Origin: Sphingomonadaceae bacterium
GTDB lineage: Bacteria > Pseudomonadota > Alphaproteobacteria > Sphingomonadales > Sphingomonadaceae
DNA: 64,000 bases
Direction: 5' to 3'
NCBI GenBank assembly: GCA_030147805.1
Contig: JASBUR010000051.1
Coordinates: 16,963 to 80,962 of the forward strand
Shown: one piece after another, positions 1 to 8,402 of the stretch
How positions within the stretch are numbered: the stretch's first letter is position 1
How the letters are laid out: each line of letters opens with the position of its first letter
Translations under genes and position numbers: made by a program
Notes under the pieces: model-generated
Databases searched by the model: none
What the model saw: the letters and a program-made list of their open reading frames with translations, nothing else
What the model was told of the DNA's origin: nothing

Positions 1-1
1 C

Positions 2-841
<840 letters not shown>

Positions 842-860
842 ACCGACCGGAAAGCTTGCC

Positions 861-898
861 CGAAAGGGCGCGTCGGCTCCGGCCGGCGCGCCCTTTCG
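861..898 (+). terminator. Hairpin terminator after pckA
   Basis: A perfect 12-bp stem (CGAAAGGGCGCG at 861-872 with its complement at 887-898) encloses a 14-base loop. It lies just after the pckA stop and before the next start. There is no long T run, so it may act as a GC-rich terminator or an mRNA 3'-end stabiliser. Confidence 0.6.
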
Positions 899-917
899 CC
901 ATGTTGGGGACTGGAAG

Positions 918-1403
918 ATGATCGACGATTCACCGCGCCTGTTCGCGACCGACGCCGAGGTTCGGCGAGTCGGCGAAGGGCTGCTCGATCGCAGCCTGCC
1001 GCGTGCCGACTGGACGCACGAGGCGCATCTCGCCGCCTGCCTGTGGCTCCACCGCGAGCGGTGCGACATCGATCTCGCCGCCGAGCTGCCGGCGATCATC
1101 GCCGGGTACAACGAGGCGGTGGGCGGCCGGAACAGCGACAGCGAGGGCTATCACGAGACGATCACCCAGGCCTATGTCGTCCTCGTCGGCGCCTTCCTCG
1201 CCGCGCATGATCGCGGCCAGCCGCTCGTCGAACTGGTCAATGCGCTGCTGCGCTCGCCGCTCGGCCATCGCGACGCGTTGCTCGCCCATTACAGCCGCGA
1301 CCGATTATTCTCGGTTGCCGCCCGAAAATCCTGGGTCGAGCCCGATCTTGCCGCCTTTACGCCGTACCGTGCTGGCGCCGACGCGAACGGGGCCCTAGGT
1401 TAG
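918..1403 (+). CDS. Conserved hypothetical protein
   Basis: A 161-residue soluble protein that I cannot assign to a named family. It is acidic and largely helical, with no signal peptide or membrane segment. Recognisable stretches are LLDRSLPRADWTHEAHLAA near residue 25 and GYHETITQAYV near residue 80; similar His-rich helical proteins occur as conserved hypotheticals in Alphaproteobacteria. The ATG at 918 is preferred because it follows GGAAG and the frame upstream runs through the pckA terminator hairpin. The following J-domain gene starts 4 bases after the stop, so the two are probably co-transcribed. Confidence 0.75.
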   Translation: MIDDSPRLFATDAEVRRVGEGLLDRSLPRADWTHEAHLAACLWLHRERCDIDLAAELPAIIAGYNEAVGGRNSDSEGYHETITQAYVVLVGAFLAAHDRGQPLVELVNALLRSPLGHRDALLAHYSRDRLFSVAARKSWVEPDLAAFTPYRAGADANGALG

Positions 1404-1407
1404 GCGC

Positions 1408-1944
1408 ATGGCGCGATATTCCACCCGAAACGACGACTGGGGCTTTCCCCGCTGGCGCCCCTATGGCTCGGAGCGCGCGGCGGCGCAGGTGCGGCTGTGC
1501 GACCGCGAGGGCTGTACCGCGGCGGGCGACCGGCCGGCGCCCAAGTCGCCCAACAGCCCCGAACGCTGGTATTTCTGCGAGACGCACGCCGGCGAGTACA
1601 ACAAGCGCTGGGACTATTTCCAGGGGCTCACCGCCGAGGAAGCCGAAGCGCGCGAGAAGGCCGAATCGGGCGAGCGTCGCTACCGCCGCGCCGATCACTG
1701 GGCCTGGGGCGAGGGGGACGGCAGCCGCAGCCGCGCCGAGATGGATGCGCTGCGCGTGCTCGATCTCGAGACCGATGCCGACGACGTCGCGGTCAAGGCG
1801 GCGCATCGCCGGCTGGTCAAGCTGCATCACCCCGACCGCAACGCCGGTGACGCCGACGCCGCGGCGAAATTCCAGGCGATCCAGGCCGCCTACGAGGTGC
1901 TCAACCGCGCTGCCGAGCGGCGGGCGGCGGAAGGCCCGCGCTAG
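1408..1944 (+). CDS. J-domain protein with N-terminal Cys/His motif
   Basis: A 178-residue co-chaperone-like protein. The C-terminal third (about residues 111-178) is a J domain with the HPD tripeptide at residues 141-143, which stimulates the ATPase of DnaK-type Hsp70. The N-terminal part has a C-x4-C (CDREGC) and a C-x2-H (CETH) pair plus the stretch NKRWDYFQGL; the Cys/His spacing suggests a small metal-binding module, but this is inference. There is no G/F-rich linker, no DnaJ-type CxxCxGxG zinc repeats and no C-terminal substrate domain, so it is not the main DnaJ. Related proteins of this layout occur in Alphaproteobacteria. The stop overlaps the convergent thioesterase gene. Confidence 0.85.
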   Translation: MARYSTRNDDWGFPRWRPYGSERAAAQVRLCDREGCTAAGDRPAPKSPNSPERWYFCETHAGEYNKRWDYFQGLTAEEAEAREKAESGERRYRRADHWAWGEGDGSRSRAEMDALRVLDLETDADDVAVKAAHRRLVKLHHPDRNAGDADAAAKFQAIQAAYEVLNRAAERRAAEGPR

Positions 1945-2384
1945 TCGCGATCGAGCATGATGTTCATGTGCGCGGCGGCGATCGGCCGGTCGCGATCCTC
2001 CTGCCAGGCGATCACCGACAGATTGGCGATGCGTCGCCCGAGCCGGTTGACGTGCGCCGCGGCGAAAGTGTCCTGCGGCTGGCCGGCGCGCAGATAGTCG
2101 ACCGTCACCGTGACCGGCTTGACCTGCGGCAGCGGCTCGTCGCGCGGCAGACGCAGCAGCAGCGTCGCCGTCGCGGTGATCTCGAGCAACCCGGCGACCG
2201 TGCCGCCGTGCAGCCGCGGCGGGAAGGGCTGGCCGACGAGGCTCTCGGCGAACGGCATGCTGAGCACCAGCTCGCGGCCATGCACCGCATAATGGAGACC
2301 GAGATAGGCGGCGTAGGGCAGCGCCGCCAGCGTGCCGCTCGACGGGCCGTTGCGCAGTTCCTCGGCGAGCGACGCGAAGCTCAT
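1941..2384 (-). CDS. PaaI-family hotdog thioesterase (second of a pair)
   Basis: A 147-residue single hotdog-fold protein of the PaaI/YdiI thioesterase group, probably hydrolysing acyl- or aryl-CoA; the substrate cannot be read from sequence. The core HGGTVAGLLEITATATLLL corresponds to the family's HGG-x-(I/V)-xx-(L/F) helix, although the usual acidic residue position is shifted. The segment KPVTVTVDYLRAG is the typical strand facing the CoA. The ATG start lies inside the end of the upstream thioesterase gene (4-base overlap), so the two are translationally coupled and may form a heteromer. Confidence 0.85.
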   Translation of the reverse strand: MSFASLAEELRNGPSSGTLAALPYAAYLGLHYAVHGRELVLSMPFAESLVGQPFPPRLHGGTVAGLLEITATATLLLRLPRDEPLPQVKPVTVTVDYLRAGQPQDTFAAAHVNRLGRRIANLSVIAWQEDRDRPIAAAHMNIMLDRD

Positions 2385-2845
2385 TGCGCGGCTCCCGCGG
2401 TGAACATGAACGTGCCGGTCATATGCGCGATCGGTCGAGCCGGGTCGCCGTTGTGCGCGACGCCGCGCACGAAGGCGACGCTGCGCGTCAGCTTGTGCAC
2501 CTCCGACCGCCCGATGACCGATTCGCCGGGCGTCGCGGGGCGGAGGTAGTCGAGCCGCAGGTCGAGCGTCGCCAGCGGCTGCAGCTTGTTGGCCCCCGTC
2601 ATCACCGAGAAGCCGCCGACCGAATCCATCAGCGTCAGCACCGCGCCGCTCGCGACGATGCCGCCGTCGGGATGCGCGGCATCGGGATAGGCGACGAGAT
2701 GATCGGCATAGGGAAGCTCGAGTTCGGCCCAGCCGCGGCCATGGCCGCGATAGCGGATGCCGAGCGCCTTGATATGCGGGATGCCGAGCAGGAACGAGTC
2801 GACGAAGCGGCGCAGCTTCTCGTCGGCGGCGACGGGCCCGGTCAT
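2381..2845 (-). CDS. PaaI-family hotdog thioesterase (first of a pair)
   Basis: A 154-residue hotdog-fold thioesterase. The central helix carries GGIVASGAVLTLMDSVGGF, with the Asp expected of PaaI-type enzymes, and LDLRLDYLRPATPGE forms the conserved strand. The ATG at 2845 overlaps the end of sufE by 4 bases; longer upstream readings run through sufE and were not used. Its partner downstream overlaps by 4 bases. Gene order is sufE, this gene, second thioesterase, all on the minus strand. The substrate is unknown. Confidence 0.88.
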   Translation of the reverse strand: MTGPVAADEKLRRFVDSFLLGIPHIKALGIRYRGHGRGWAELELPYADHLVAYPDAAHPDGGIVASGAVLTLMDSVGGFSVMTGANKLQPLATLDLRLDYLRPATPGESVIGRSEVHKLTRSVAFVRGVAHNGDPARPIAHMTGTFMFTAGAAQ

Positions 2846-3258
2846 GCCGCCAGCCGTGCCGCCGTCGCGCGGATCAGCTCGATCATGTTGGGGATGCCCT
2901 GCGTACGGTTGGAGCTGAGCTGGCCGGCGAGGTCGAACGGCGCGAGCCGCTCGCGGATGTCGAGCGCGAGAATGTCGGCGGCGGGGCGGTCCTGCACCAG
3001 CGCCAGGATCAGCGCGACGATCCCCTTGGTGATATGCGCGTCGCTGTCGGCGAGGAAGTGCAGCCGGCCGTCGGGCTGCGGCACCGGATAGACCCAGACC
3101 TGCGCCGAGCAACCGCGGACCTTGGTCGCGTCGGTCTTGAGCGCCTCGGGCATCGGCTCGAGCGCGCGGCCGAGCTCGATCAGCAGGCGGTAGCGGTCCT
3201 CGCGGTCGAGGAACTCGAATTCGTCCCGGATGTCGTCGAAGCTCTGCGGCGCACTCAT
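2842..3258 (-). CDS. sufE: SufE family cysteine desulfuration protein
   Basis: A 138-residue protein that accepts persulfide sulfur from the cysteine desulfurase SufS and passes it to the SufBCD scaffold for Fe-S cluster assembly. The acceptor cysteine is Cys50 in KVRGCSAQVW, matching the family V-x-GC-x-S/A-x-VW motif. The C-terminal half contains the usual ITKGIVALI and LSSNRTQGIPNM segments. The length is normal for SufE. The ATG at 3258 begins the family-like N-terminus (FDDIRDEFEFLDREDRY). No other suf genes are present here; it leads a three-gene unit with two thioesterases. Confidence 0.93.
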   Translation of the reverse strand: MSAPQSFDDIRDEFEFLDREDRYRLLIELGRALEPMPEALKTDATKVRGCSAQVWVYPVPQPDGRLHFLADSDAHITKGIVALILALVQDRPAADILALDIRERLAPFDLAGQLSSNRTQGIPNMIELIRATAARLAA

Positions 3259-3294
3259 GTCCGGGGAATGGTCGAAGCCGCCCGGCCGGTCAAC

Positions 3295-3318
3295 TGCCTC
3301 TCCCCGCGGGGAGAGGCA
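3295..3318 (-). terminator. Perfect palindrome at the end of the psp operon
   Basis: A 24-base perfect palindrome (TGCCTCTCCCCG followed by its reverse complement) lies 5 bases after the stop of the last small psp-like gene and before sufE. It would fold into a 10-bp, very GC-rich hairpin in either transcript. There is no T run on the minus strand. It may end the psp transcript or be a copy of a short sphingomonad palindromic repeat. Confidence 0.55.
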
Positions 3319-3323
3319 TCCAC

Positions 3324-3569
3324 CTACATGTCGACGCCGGCGGCGATCGCTTCGAGCTTCTTCACCCGTTCGCGCAGGTCGGCGAGTTCGATGCGGCTGC
3401 CGACCTGCGGCGGCGGCATCAACTCGTCGCCATGGGCCGCGCCGGTGCCGAGCTGCTGGCGCTTCAGTTCGAGCCAGCCCTTCCAGCTCCAGGCCCAGAC
3501 CAGCCCCAGCATCGCCAGCGCCACGATCGAGCTGGCGCTCATCACCACGAGATTGGTTGTCTCCAGCAT
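3324..3569 (-). CDS. Small membrane protein of the psp operon (E, last gene)
   Basis: An 81-residue protein with one N-terminal membrane helix (about residues 7-27, rich in A, L, V and W) followed by a basic KGWLELKRQQL segment and a short coiled coil ending in LADLRERVKKLEAIA. This tail is a shortened form of the RVxxLERIATD motif found in the four preceding paralogues. Its membrane-proximal part (LELKRQQL) resembles paralogue C (KLKEKQLDLL). The ATG at 3569 has a GGGAGAG ribosome-binding site. The function is not known; by position and layout (membrane helix plus coiled coil, as in PspB) it probably takes part in envelope-stress sensing. Confidence 0.75.
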   Translation of the reverse strand: MLETTNLVVMSASSIVALAMLGLVWAWSWKGWLELKRQQLGTGAAHGDELMPPPQVGSRIELADLRERVKKLEAIAAGVDM

Positions 3570-3595
3570 GGGATCTCTCCCTTCTTCGGTTGGCT

Positions 3596-3829
3596 CTAGT
3601 CGCGGCCCAGCGCGTCGATCTCGTCGGCGAGGCGGCTGCGCTTGTCGATGGCGATCCGCTCCAGCGTGACGACGCGGTCCTTGAGCTGCTGAACTTCATT
3701 GCGCAGGCGGGCATTTTCCGCCGCCGCGGCGGCGTCGTCCTGCGGGCTGCGGTTGCGATAGCGGTTGGCGAAGATCCGGCCGATCACCACGATCGCCACG
3801 ATCAGCACCACCATCTCGAAAGGGTTCAT
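3596..3829 (-). CDS. Small membrane protein of the psp operon (D)
   Basis: A 77-residue protein: membrane helix at about residues 4-20 (VVLIVAIVVIGRIF), a basic stretch (NRYRNRSP), an Ala-rich linker, then a coiled coil with QQLKDRVVTLERIAIDK and a terminal LADEIDALG. The last segment matches the tails of its neighbours and of PspC. The ATG at 3829 follows GGGGAG at a good distance; a TTG at 3844 would add five residues and is less likely. The C-gene stop is 25 bases upstream. No enzyme motif is visible. The role is inferred only from the operon. Confidence 0.78.
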   Translation of the reverse strand: MNPFEMVVLIVAIVVIGRIFANRYRNRSPQDDAAAAAENARLRNEVQQLKDRVVTLERIAIDKRSRLADEIDALGRD

Positions 3830-3854
3830 CTCGATACTCCCCAAAAACTGTTGG

Positions 3855-4121
3855 TCAGTTGACGCGTTCGTCGCGCAGCGCGTCGATCTCGCCGGCGAGC
3901 GTGCTGCCGCGATCGGTGGCGATGCGTTCGAGCACGCGGACGCGCGCCTCGAGCCGTTCGACGACCGCCGTTTGCTGCATCGCGCGCTCGGCAGCGCCGG
4001 AGGCGAGCAGGTCGAGCTGCTTTTCCTTCAGCTTCATCCACCGCTTGAGCATGTCGGCGGCGATGCCGAGCGTCATGGGCAGGCCGATGACGACGACGAA
4101 GAACAAGACCCAGCTCGGCAT
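3855..4121 (-). CDS. Small membrane protein of the psp operon (C)
   Basis: An 88-residue protein with an N-terminal membrane helix (WVLFFVVVIGLPMTLGIAA), a basic amphipathic segment (LKRWMKLKEKQLDLL) and a heptad-like coiled coil ending RVRVLERIATDRGSTL and then GEIDALRDERVN. The tail aligns almost residue for residue with paralogues A and B. The ATG at 4121 has a GAGGGG ribosome-binding site, and gene B ends 11 bases upstream. The layout resembles PspB (membrane helix plus leucine zipper), but the sequence outside the tail differs, so it is better called PspB-like than PspB. Confidence 0.82.
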   Translation of the reverse strand: MPSWVLFFVVVIGLPMTLGIAADMLKRWMKLKEKQLDLLASGAAERAMQQTAVVERLEARVRVLERIATDRGSTLAGEIDALRDERVN

Positions 4122-4132
4122 CTCGCAGCCCC

Positions 4133-4456
4133 TCAGTTGATCTTGCTGTCGCGCAGGCTCTCGATCTGGCGATCGAGTTGCGCGGTCTGGTCGGTGGCGA
4201 TGCGCTCGAGGACGGCGGTGCGGTCCTTGAGGCTCGACAGTTCGGCGCGCAGCTGGGCGTTTTCGGTGGCCAGCATGCGCAGGCGCTCGGTCGTCTCGGT
4301 CGACGCGACCGGGTGGACGGCCTTCCCCCAGCTGTTTTCGAGCGGGTAGCCATGCTTCACGCGCAGCCAGGTGGTGAACACCCAGCCGGCGATCGCGGCG
4401 AAGCCGACGAGCGCGAACACGGGCGCCATGGTCTCGAAGAAGGCGAGCTTGTCCAT
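4133..4456 (-). CDS. Small membrane protein of the psp operon (B)
   Basis: A 107-residue protein with one membrane helix (about residues 10-28), the juxtamembrane motif WLRVKHGYPLENSWG, a linker, and a coiled coil (RLRMLATENAQLRAELSSL) ending in the shared tail RTAVLERIATDQ. Closest to paralogue A, with which it shares the W-x-R-x-(R/K)-HGYP box and a G-W or W-G pair after it. The ATG at 4456 was chosen over upstream readings because it directly precedes the hydrophobic helix and follows a purine-rich AAGGGGA site. Function unknown; likely a membrane coiled-coil partner in the Psp response. Confidence 0.82.
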   Translation of the reverse strand: MDKLAFFETMAPVFALVGFAAIAGWVFTTWLRVKHGYPLENSWGKAVHPVASTETTERLRMLATENAQLRAELSSLKDRTAVLERIATDQTAQLDRQIESLRDSKIN

Positions 4457-4482
4457 TTTCTGTCCCCTTTGCGTGCGCGCGC

Positions 4483-4779
4483 TCAGCGCAGCGCGTCGAT
4501 TTCCCTGGCGACCCGGTCGGCCGGGTCGGTGGCGATCCGTTCGAGCACCGCGAGCCGCTCCTCGAGCCGCGTGACCTGGCCCTTGAGCCGATCGTTCTCG
4601 CTGGTCAGCAGCTCCATCTTGCGGCTCGTGCCGAGATCTTCCCGACTGTGCGTGCCGCCCCATTCGCCCTCTACCGGGTAGCCGTGACGGGCGCGGATCC
4701 AGTTGTTGATGAGCCAGCCGGCGGTCGAGATCGCGACGATCGCGATGACGAAGAACGGTCCACCGAAATTGAATTCCAT
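4483..4779 (-). CDS. Small membrane protein of the psp operon (A)
   Basis: A 98-residue protein with a membrane helix at about residues 7-25, then WIRARHGYPVEGEWGG, a linker and a coiled coil (MELLTSENDRLKGQVTRLEE) closing with RLAVLERIATD and REIDALR at the very end. The same terminal pattern is seen at the end of PspC, whose stop is 22 bases upstream. The ATG at 4779 follows a strong GGAGG site. Paralogue B next door shares both the HGYP box and the tail, pointing to tandem duplication. No catalytic residue is recognisable. Confidence 0.83.
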   Translation of the reverse strand: MEFNFGGPFFVIAIVAISTAGWLINNWIRARHGYPVEGEWGGTHSREDLGTSRKMELLTSENDRLKGQVTRLEERLAVLERIATDPADRVAREIDALR

Positions 4780-4801
4780 GACGATCCTCCCTCGGCGCCG
4801 A

Positions 4802-5182
4802 TCAGCGCAGGTTGTCGATCTCGCTCGCCAGGCGGCGGTTCGACGAGGTTACATAGCCTTCGATGTCACGCAGCCGGCGGTCGACGTCGCGGAAGCTCGA
4901 GTTGACGTCGCGGATGGTGCGCTGCGGCGCGATCCGGGCGTTCTGCCAGAACTTCTTGGTATCGGCGTCCTCGTCGTAGAGCGCGTAGGGCTTCTTCTCG
5001 GCGATCCAGGCGGCGATGAAGTAGCCGATCAGCAGGCTGCCGCCGCTGAACCAGATGCCGACCGCGGTCAGGATGCGGACGATGGTGACGTCGACCCCGG
5101 TGTAGTCGGCGATGCCGGCGCACACGCCCAGGAACTTGGAGTTGCGCTTGTCGAGGTAGAAGCTAGTGCGACGCGCGGACAT
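4802..5182 (-). CDS. pspC: Envelope stress response membrane protein PspC
   Basis: A 126-residue inner-membrane protein of the phage-shock system, which with PspB senses membrane stress and frees PspF from PspA. The N-terminal PspC domain is clear (FYLDKRNSKFLGVCAGIADY, then TIVRILTAV), followed by a second membrane stretch (LLIGYFIAAWIA) and a cytosolic tail. The tail ends in VDRRLRDIEGYVTSSNRRL and EIDNLR, the same pattern as the small proteins encoded just downstream. The ATG at 5182 overlaps the end of pspB by 20 bases. Length is usual for the family. Confidence 0.94.
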   Translation of the reverse strand: MSARRTSFYLDKRNSKFLGVCAGIADYTGVDVTIVRILTAVGIWFSGGSLLIGYFIAAWIAEKKPYALYDEDADTKKFWQNARIAPQRTIRDVNSSFRDVDRRLRDIEGYVTSSNRRLASEIDNLR

Positions 5183-5444
5183 GGGGCAGCTCCTTGATGT
5201 CAGCTGAGTGGTCCTGGATGCTGGCTTCGCGCCAGCGGGGGTTCTCGGCGGTCATGATGCGTTCGATCGAATGCAGCCGATCGTCGAGCCGGCGGGCGGT
5301 CTCGTGGAGGTTGTCGAGCAGCTGCTCGTCCTCCATCGACAGGCCCCGCGAGCGCTTCCACTGCGTGGTGTAGTGGAAGATCAGCCACGGCAGTCCGATG
5401 AACAGCATGCCGCAGATGGCGATGGGGACGAGGACGTCTTCCAT
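5163..5444 (-). CDS. pspB: Envelope stress response membrane protein PspB
   Basis: A 93-residue inner-membrane protein that works with PspC to sense envelope damage. It has an N-terminal membrane helix (VPIAICGMLFIGLPWLIFHY) and a cytosolic leucine-zipper region LLDNLHETARRLDDRLHSIE followed by TAENPRWRE, which corresponds to the ESILDAEHPNWR end of E. coli PspB. About 20 residues longer than the enterobacterial protein. The start overlaps the pspA stop by one base and the end overlaps pspC by 20 bases, so pspABC are translationally coupled. Confidence 0.92.
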   Translation of the reverse strand: MEDVLVPIAICGMLFIGLPWLIFHYTTQWKRSRGLSMEDEQLLDNLHETARRLDDRLHSIERIMTAENPRWREASIQDHSADIKELPHVRASH

Positions 5445-6118
5445 TACTCGGCTGCCTTCTGCTGGGCGACGCGGTTCTTGAGCTCCTCGAACTCGGCGTC
5501 GACGGCGTCGCCGGTGCGCAGCTCGGCGAACTCATCCTCGAGCGTACGGGTCTTGCCCAGCTCGAACACCTCGGCGCGGCCCTCGGCGAGATCGACGCGG
5601 CGTTCGAGGATCTCGAACTTGGCGAAGGCCTCGTCGACGCGCGGACCGGCGTAGATGTTGCGCATCTTGGCGCGGTTGGTCGCGGTCTCGAGCCGCGACA
5701 GCACCGCGTTCTGGCGGCCGCGCGCCTCGCGCAGCTTTGCCTCGAGCTTCTGGATGTCGGCTTCGTGATGCATCAGCGCTTCGTCGAGCGCGCTGATCTC
5801 GCCCTGCATCTGCTGCGCCATCGAGCCGAGCTTGGCCTTCTCGACGAGCGCCGCCTTGGCGAGATCCTCGCGGCCCTTCGACAGCGCCAGCTCGGCCTTC
5901 TCGGCCCAGTTCGCCTGCGCGACTTCGATCTTGGCGATCGTGCGGCGCATTTCCTTCTGGTCGGCGATGGTGCGGGCGGCCGAGGCGCGAACCTCTACCA
6001 GCGTCTCTTCCATCTCCATGATGATCATGCGGATCATCTTCGCCGGGTCCTCGGCGCGATCGAGCAGATCGGTGACGTTGGCGGCGATGATGTCTCGGGT
6101 ACGCGAGAAAATGCCCAT
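5444..6118 (-). CDS. pspA: Phage shock protein PspA
   Basis: A 224-residue peripheral membrane protein of the PspA/IM30 (ESCRT-III-like) family. It binds and stabilises damaged inner membrane and, when idle, inhibits PspF. The N-terminus MGIFSRTRDIIAANVTDLLD is the family's amphipathic membrane-binding helix followed by EDPAKMIRMIIMEME; the rest is a long helical hairpin (about residues 25-185) with KLREARGRQNAVLSRLETA. The length is normal. AAGGAG lies about 10 bases before the ATG. A GC-rich hairpin separates it from the small gene upstream, while pspB follows with overlap. Confidence 0.96.
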   Translation of the reverse strand: MGIFSRTRDIIAANVTDLLDRAEDPAKMIRMIIMEMEETLVEVRASAARTIADQKEMRRTIAKIEVAQANWAEKAELALSKGREDLAKAALVEKAKLGSMAQQMQGEISALDEALMHHEADIQKLEAKLREARGRQNAVLSRLETATNRAKMRNIYAGPRVDEAFAKFEILERRVDLAEGRAEVFELGKTRTLEDEFAELRTGDAVDAEFEELKNRVAQQKAAE

Positions 6119-6146
6119 GTGACGAATACTCCTTGGAAAAAGGGGT

Positions 6147-6179
6147 GGCCCGGGCGGGGGAGGGGGATCCGCCCGGGCC
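6147..6179 (-). terminator. GC-rich hairpin between the small leader gene and pspA
   Basis: An 11-bp perfect stem (GGCCCGGGCGG at 6147-6157 with its complement at 6169-6179) and an 11-base loop. Read on the minus strand it is followed by ACCCC and five T residues. It lies between the stop of the 54-residue gene and the pspA ribosome-binding site, so it could partly terminate transcription or act as a processing or stability element that sets the ratio of the two products. Confidence 0.55.
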
Positions 6180-6189
6180 TGTGGCCGGC

Positions 6190-6354
6190 TTAGGACTGGA
6201 GGGGTGAAGCCGGCTGTTCGTTCGAGGCCGTCTGGACCGGGTCGGGCGAGGGGGCCGGACCGGCAGCGGCGAGCAGGCAGGTGATGCCGAACAATGCCGC
6301 GCCGAGACCGCCCACGACAATCCGCTTCAGGTCTTCATTCGAGTGCGCGAACAT
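6190..6354 (-). CDS. Small membrane or secreted protein, first gene of the psp operon
   Basis: A 54-residue protein with a basic N-terminus (NEDLKRIVVGGLG), one hydrophobic segment (AALFGITCLLAAAGPA, about residues 17-33) and a Pro/Ser-rich tail. The segment may be a membrane anchor or a signal peptide ending near AAAGPA. The ATG at 6354 has GGAG 7 bases upstream. It is the first gene after the sigma-54 promoter and should be strongly induced with pspA. Similar small genes are found between pspF and pspA in other sphingomonads, from memory. Function unknown. Confidence 0.75.
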   Translation of the reverse strand: MFAHSNEDLKRIVVGGLGAALFGITCLLAAAGPAPSPDPVQTASNEQPASPLQS

Positions 6355-6422
6355 TTCGTGTCTCCCGTACTGCGCTTCGTTTTCTTGGCGGCGGGACCTT
6401 CCCGCTGCCACGCCAACAGCTT

Positions 6423-6438
6423 TGCAACCGGCGTGCCA
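6423..6438 (-). promoter_or_regulatory. Sigma-54 (-24/-12) promoter of the psp operon
   Basis: On the minus strand the sequence reads TGGCACG, four bases (CCGG), TTGCA: an exact match to the RpoN consensus with correct GG-GC spacing. Transcription should start near 6413, about 58 bases before the ATG at 6354. The AT-rich stretch at about 6455-6480, upstream of the promoter, includes a near-match to an IHF site (TATCAA, four bases, ATG at 6467-6479), which would fit DNA bending between bound PspF and the polymerase. The exact PspF binding site was not identified. Confidence 0.9.
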
Positions 6439-6561
6439 AATTCCACGAGATGCATAATATCTAAGTATATCAAATGGATGTCCTTCCATCGAGAGGCTCG
6501 GCGGTGAACGCGGTATGAATGACAATTGCCAAGGGTTGGTGAAATCCGCTAATTCTTGGCG

Positions 6562-7617
<1,056 letters not shown>

Positions 7618-7710
7618 CCGGGGCGGGACGACCGCGCGTCTCGGCGAGCCGCGCGACCATTCGCCGGCTGACGCGTTTGCCTGGGTGAACCCTCAATTCA
7701 GGAGATCCCC

Positions 7711-8334
7711 ATGGCCGTTACCCTGCCACCGCTCCCTTTCGCCTATGACGCGCTCGCGCCGCACATGTCGGCGCGGACGCTCGAATTCCATCATGACAAG
7801 CACCACAAGGCCTATGTCGACAAGACCAACAAGCTGATCGCCGGCACCGACCTCGAGCAGGCCGATCTCGCGACGATCGTGCGGCGCGCCAAGGAGCGCG
7901 GCGATCAGAAGCTCTTCAATCAGGCCGGCCAGGCCTGGAACCATGACTTCCTCTGGCAGTCGCTGCGCCCCGCGGGCGGCGCCGGGCCGTCGGGCGACCT
8001 CGCCGAGCGCCTCGAGCGCGATTTCGACGGCGTCGACGGTTTTGCCGACGCCTTCAAGAAGGAGGCGGTCGGGCATTTCGCCAGCGGCTGGGCCTGGCTC
8101 GTGCTCGGCGACGACCGGCTCGAGGTCATCTCGACGCACGACGCCGACAGCGCGCTCGTCCACGCCGGCAAGACGCCGCTGCTCGTGCTCGATCTTTGGG
8201 AGCACGCCTATTATCTCGACTATCAGAACGAGCGGCCGAAGTTCGTCGACGCGTATCTCGCCGACCTGATCAACTGGGAATTCGCGGCGGCAAACCTCAC
8301 TGCGGCGCGCGAAGGCAAGCGTCAGGCAGCCTAG
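7711..8334 (+). CDS. sodB: Superoxide dismutase (Fe type)
   Basis: A 207-residue cytosolic enzyme that dismutates superoxide to oxygen and hydrogen peroxide. Metal-ligand regions are all present: LEFHHDKHHKAYV near residue 27, NHDFLWQSL near residue 78, and LDLWEHAYYLDYQNERPKF near residue 165. The pattern, including the AGQAWNHDF segment, fits the Fe-SOD branch, although Fe and Mn forms cannot be fully separated by eye. The ATG at 7711 follows GGAGATCCCC. No signal peptide. Length normal. It stands as a single gene between pspF and the aminopeptidase gene. Confidence 0.95.
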   Translation: MAVTLPPLPFAYDALAPHMSARTLEFHHDKHHKAYVDKTNKLIAGTDLEQADLATIVRRAKERGDQKLFNQAGQAWNHDFLWQSLRPAGGAGPSGDLAERLERDFDGVDGFADAFKKEAVGHFASGWAWLVLGDDRLEVISTHDADSALVHAGKTPLLVLDLWEHAYYLDYQNERPKFVDAYLADLINWEFAAANLTAAREGKRQAA

Positions 8335-8402
8335 CCCATTGCCTCTTGCCGCAAGATGACGGGGCGCTAGTCATAGCGGATCAGCAGACGCTATCCGGAG
8401 AC

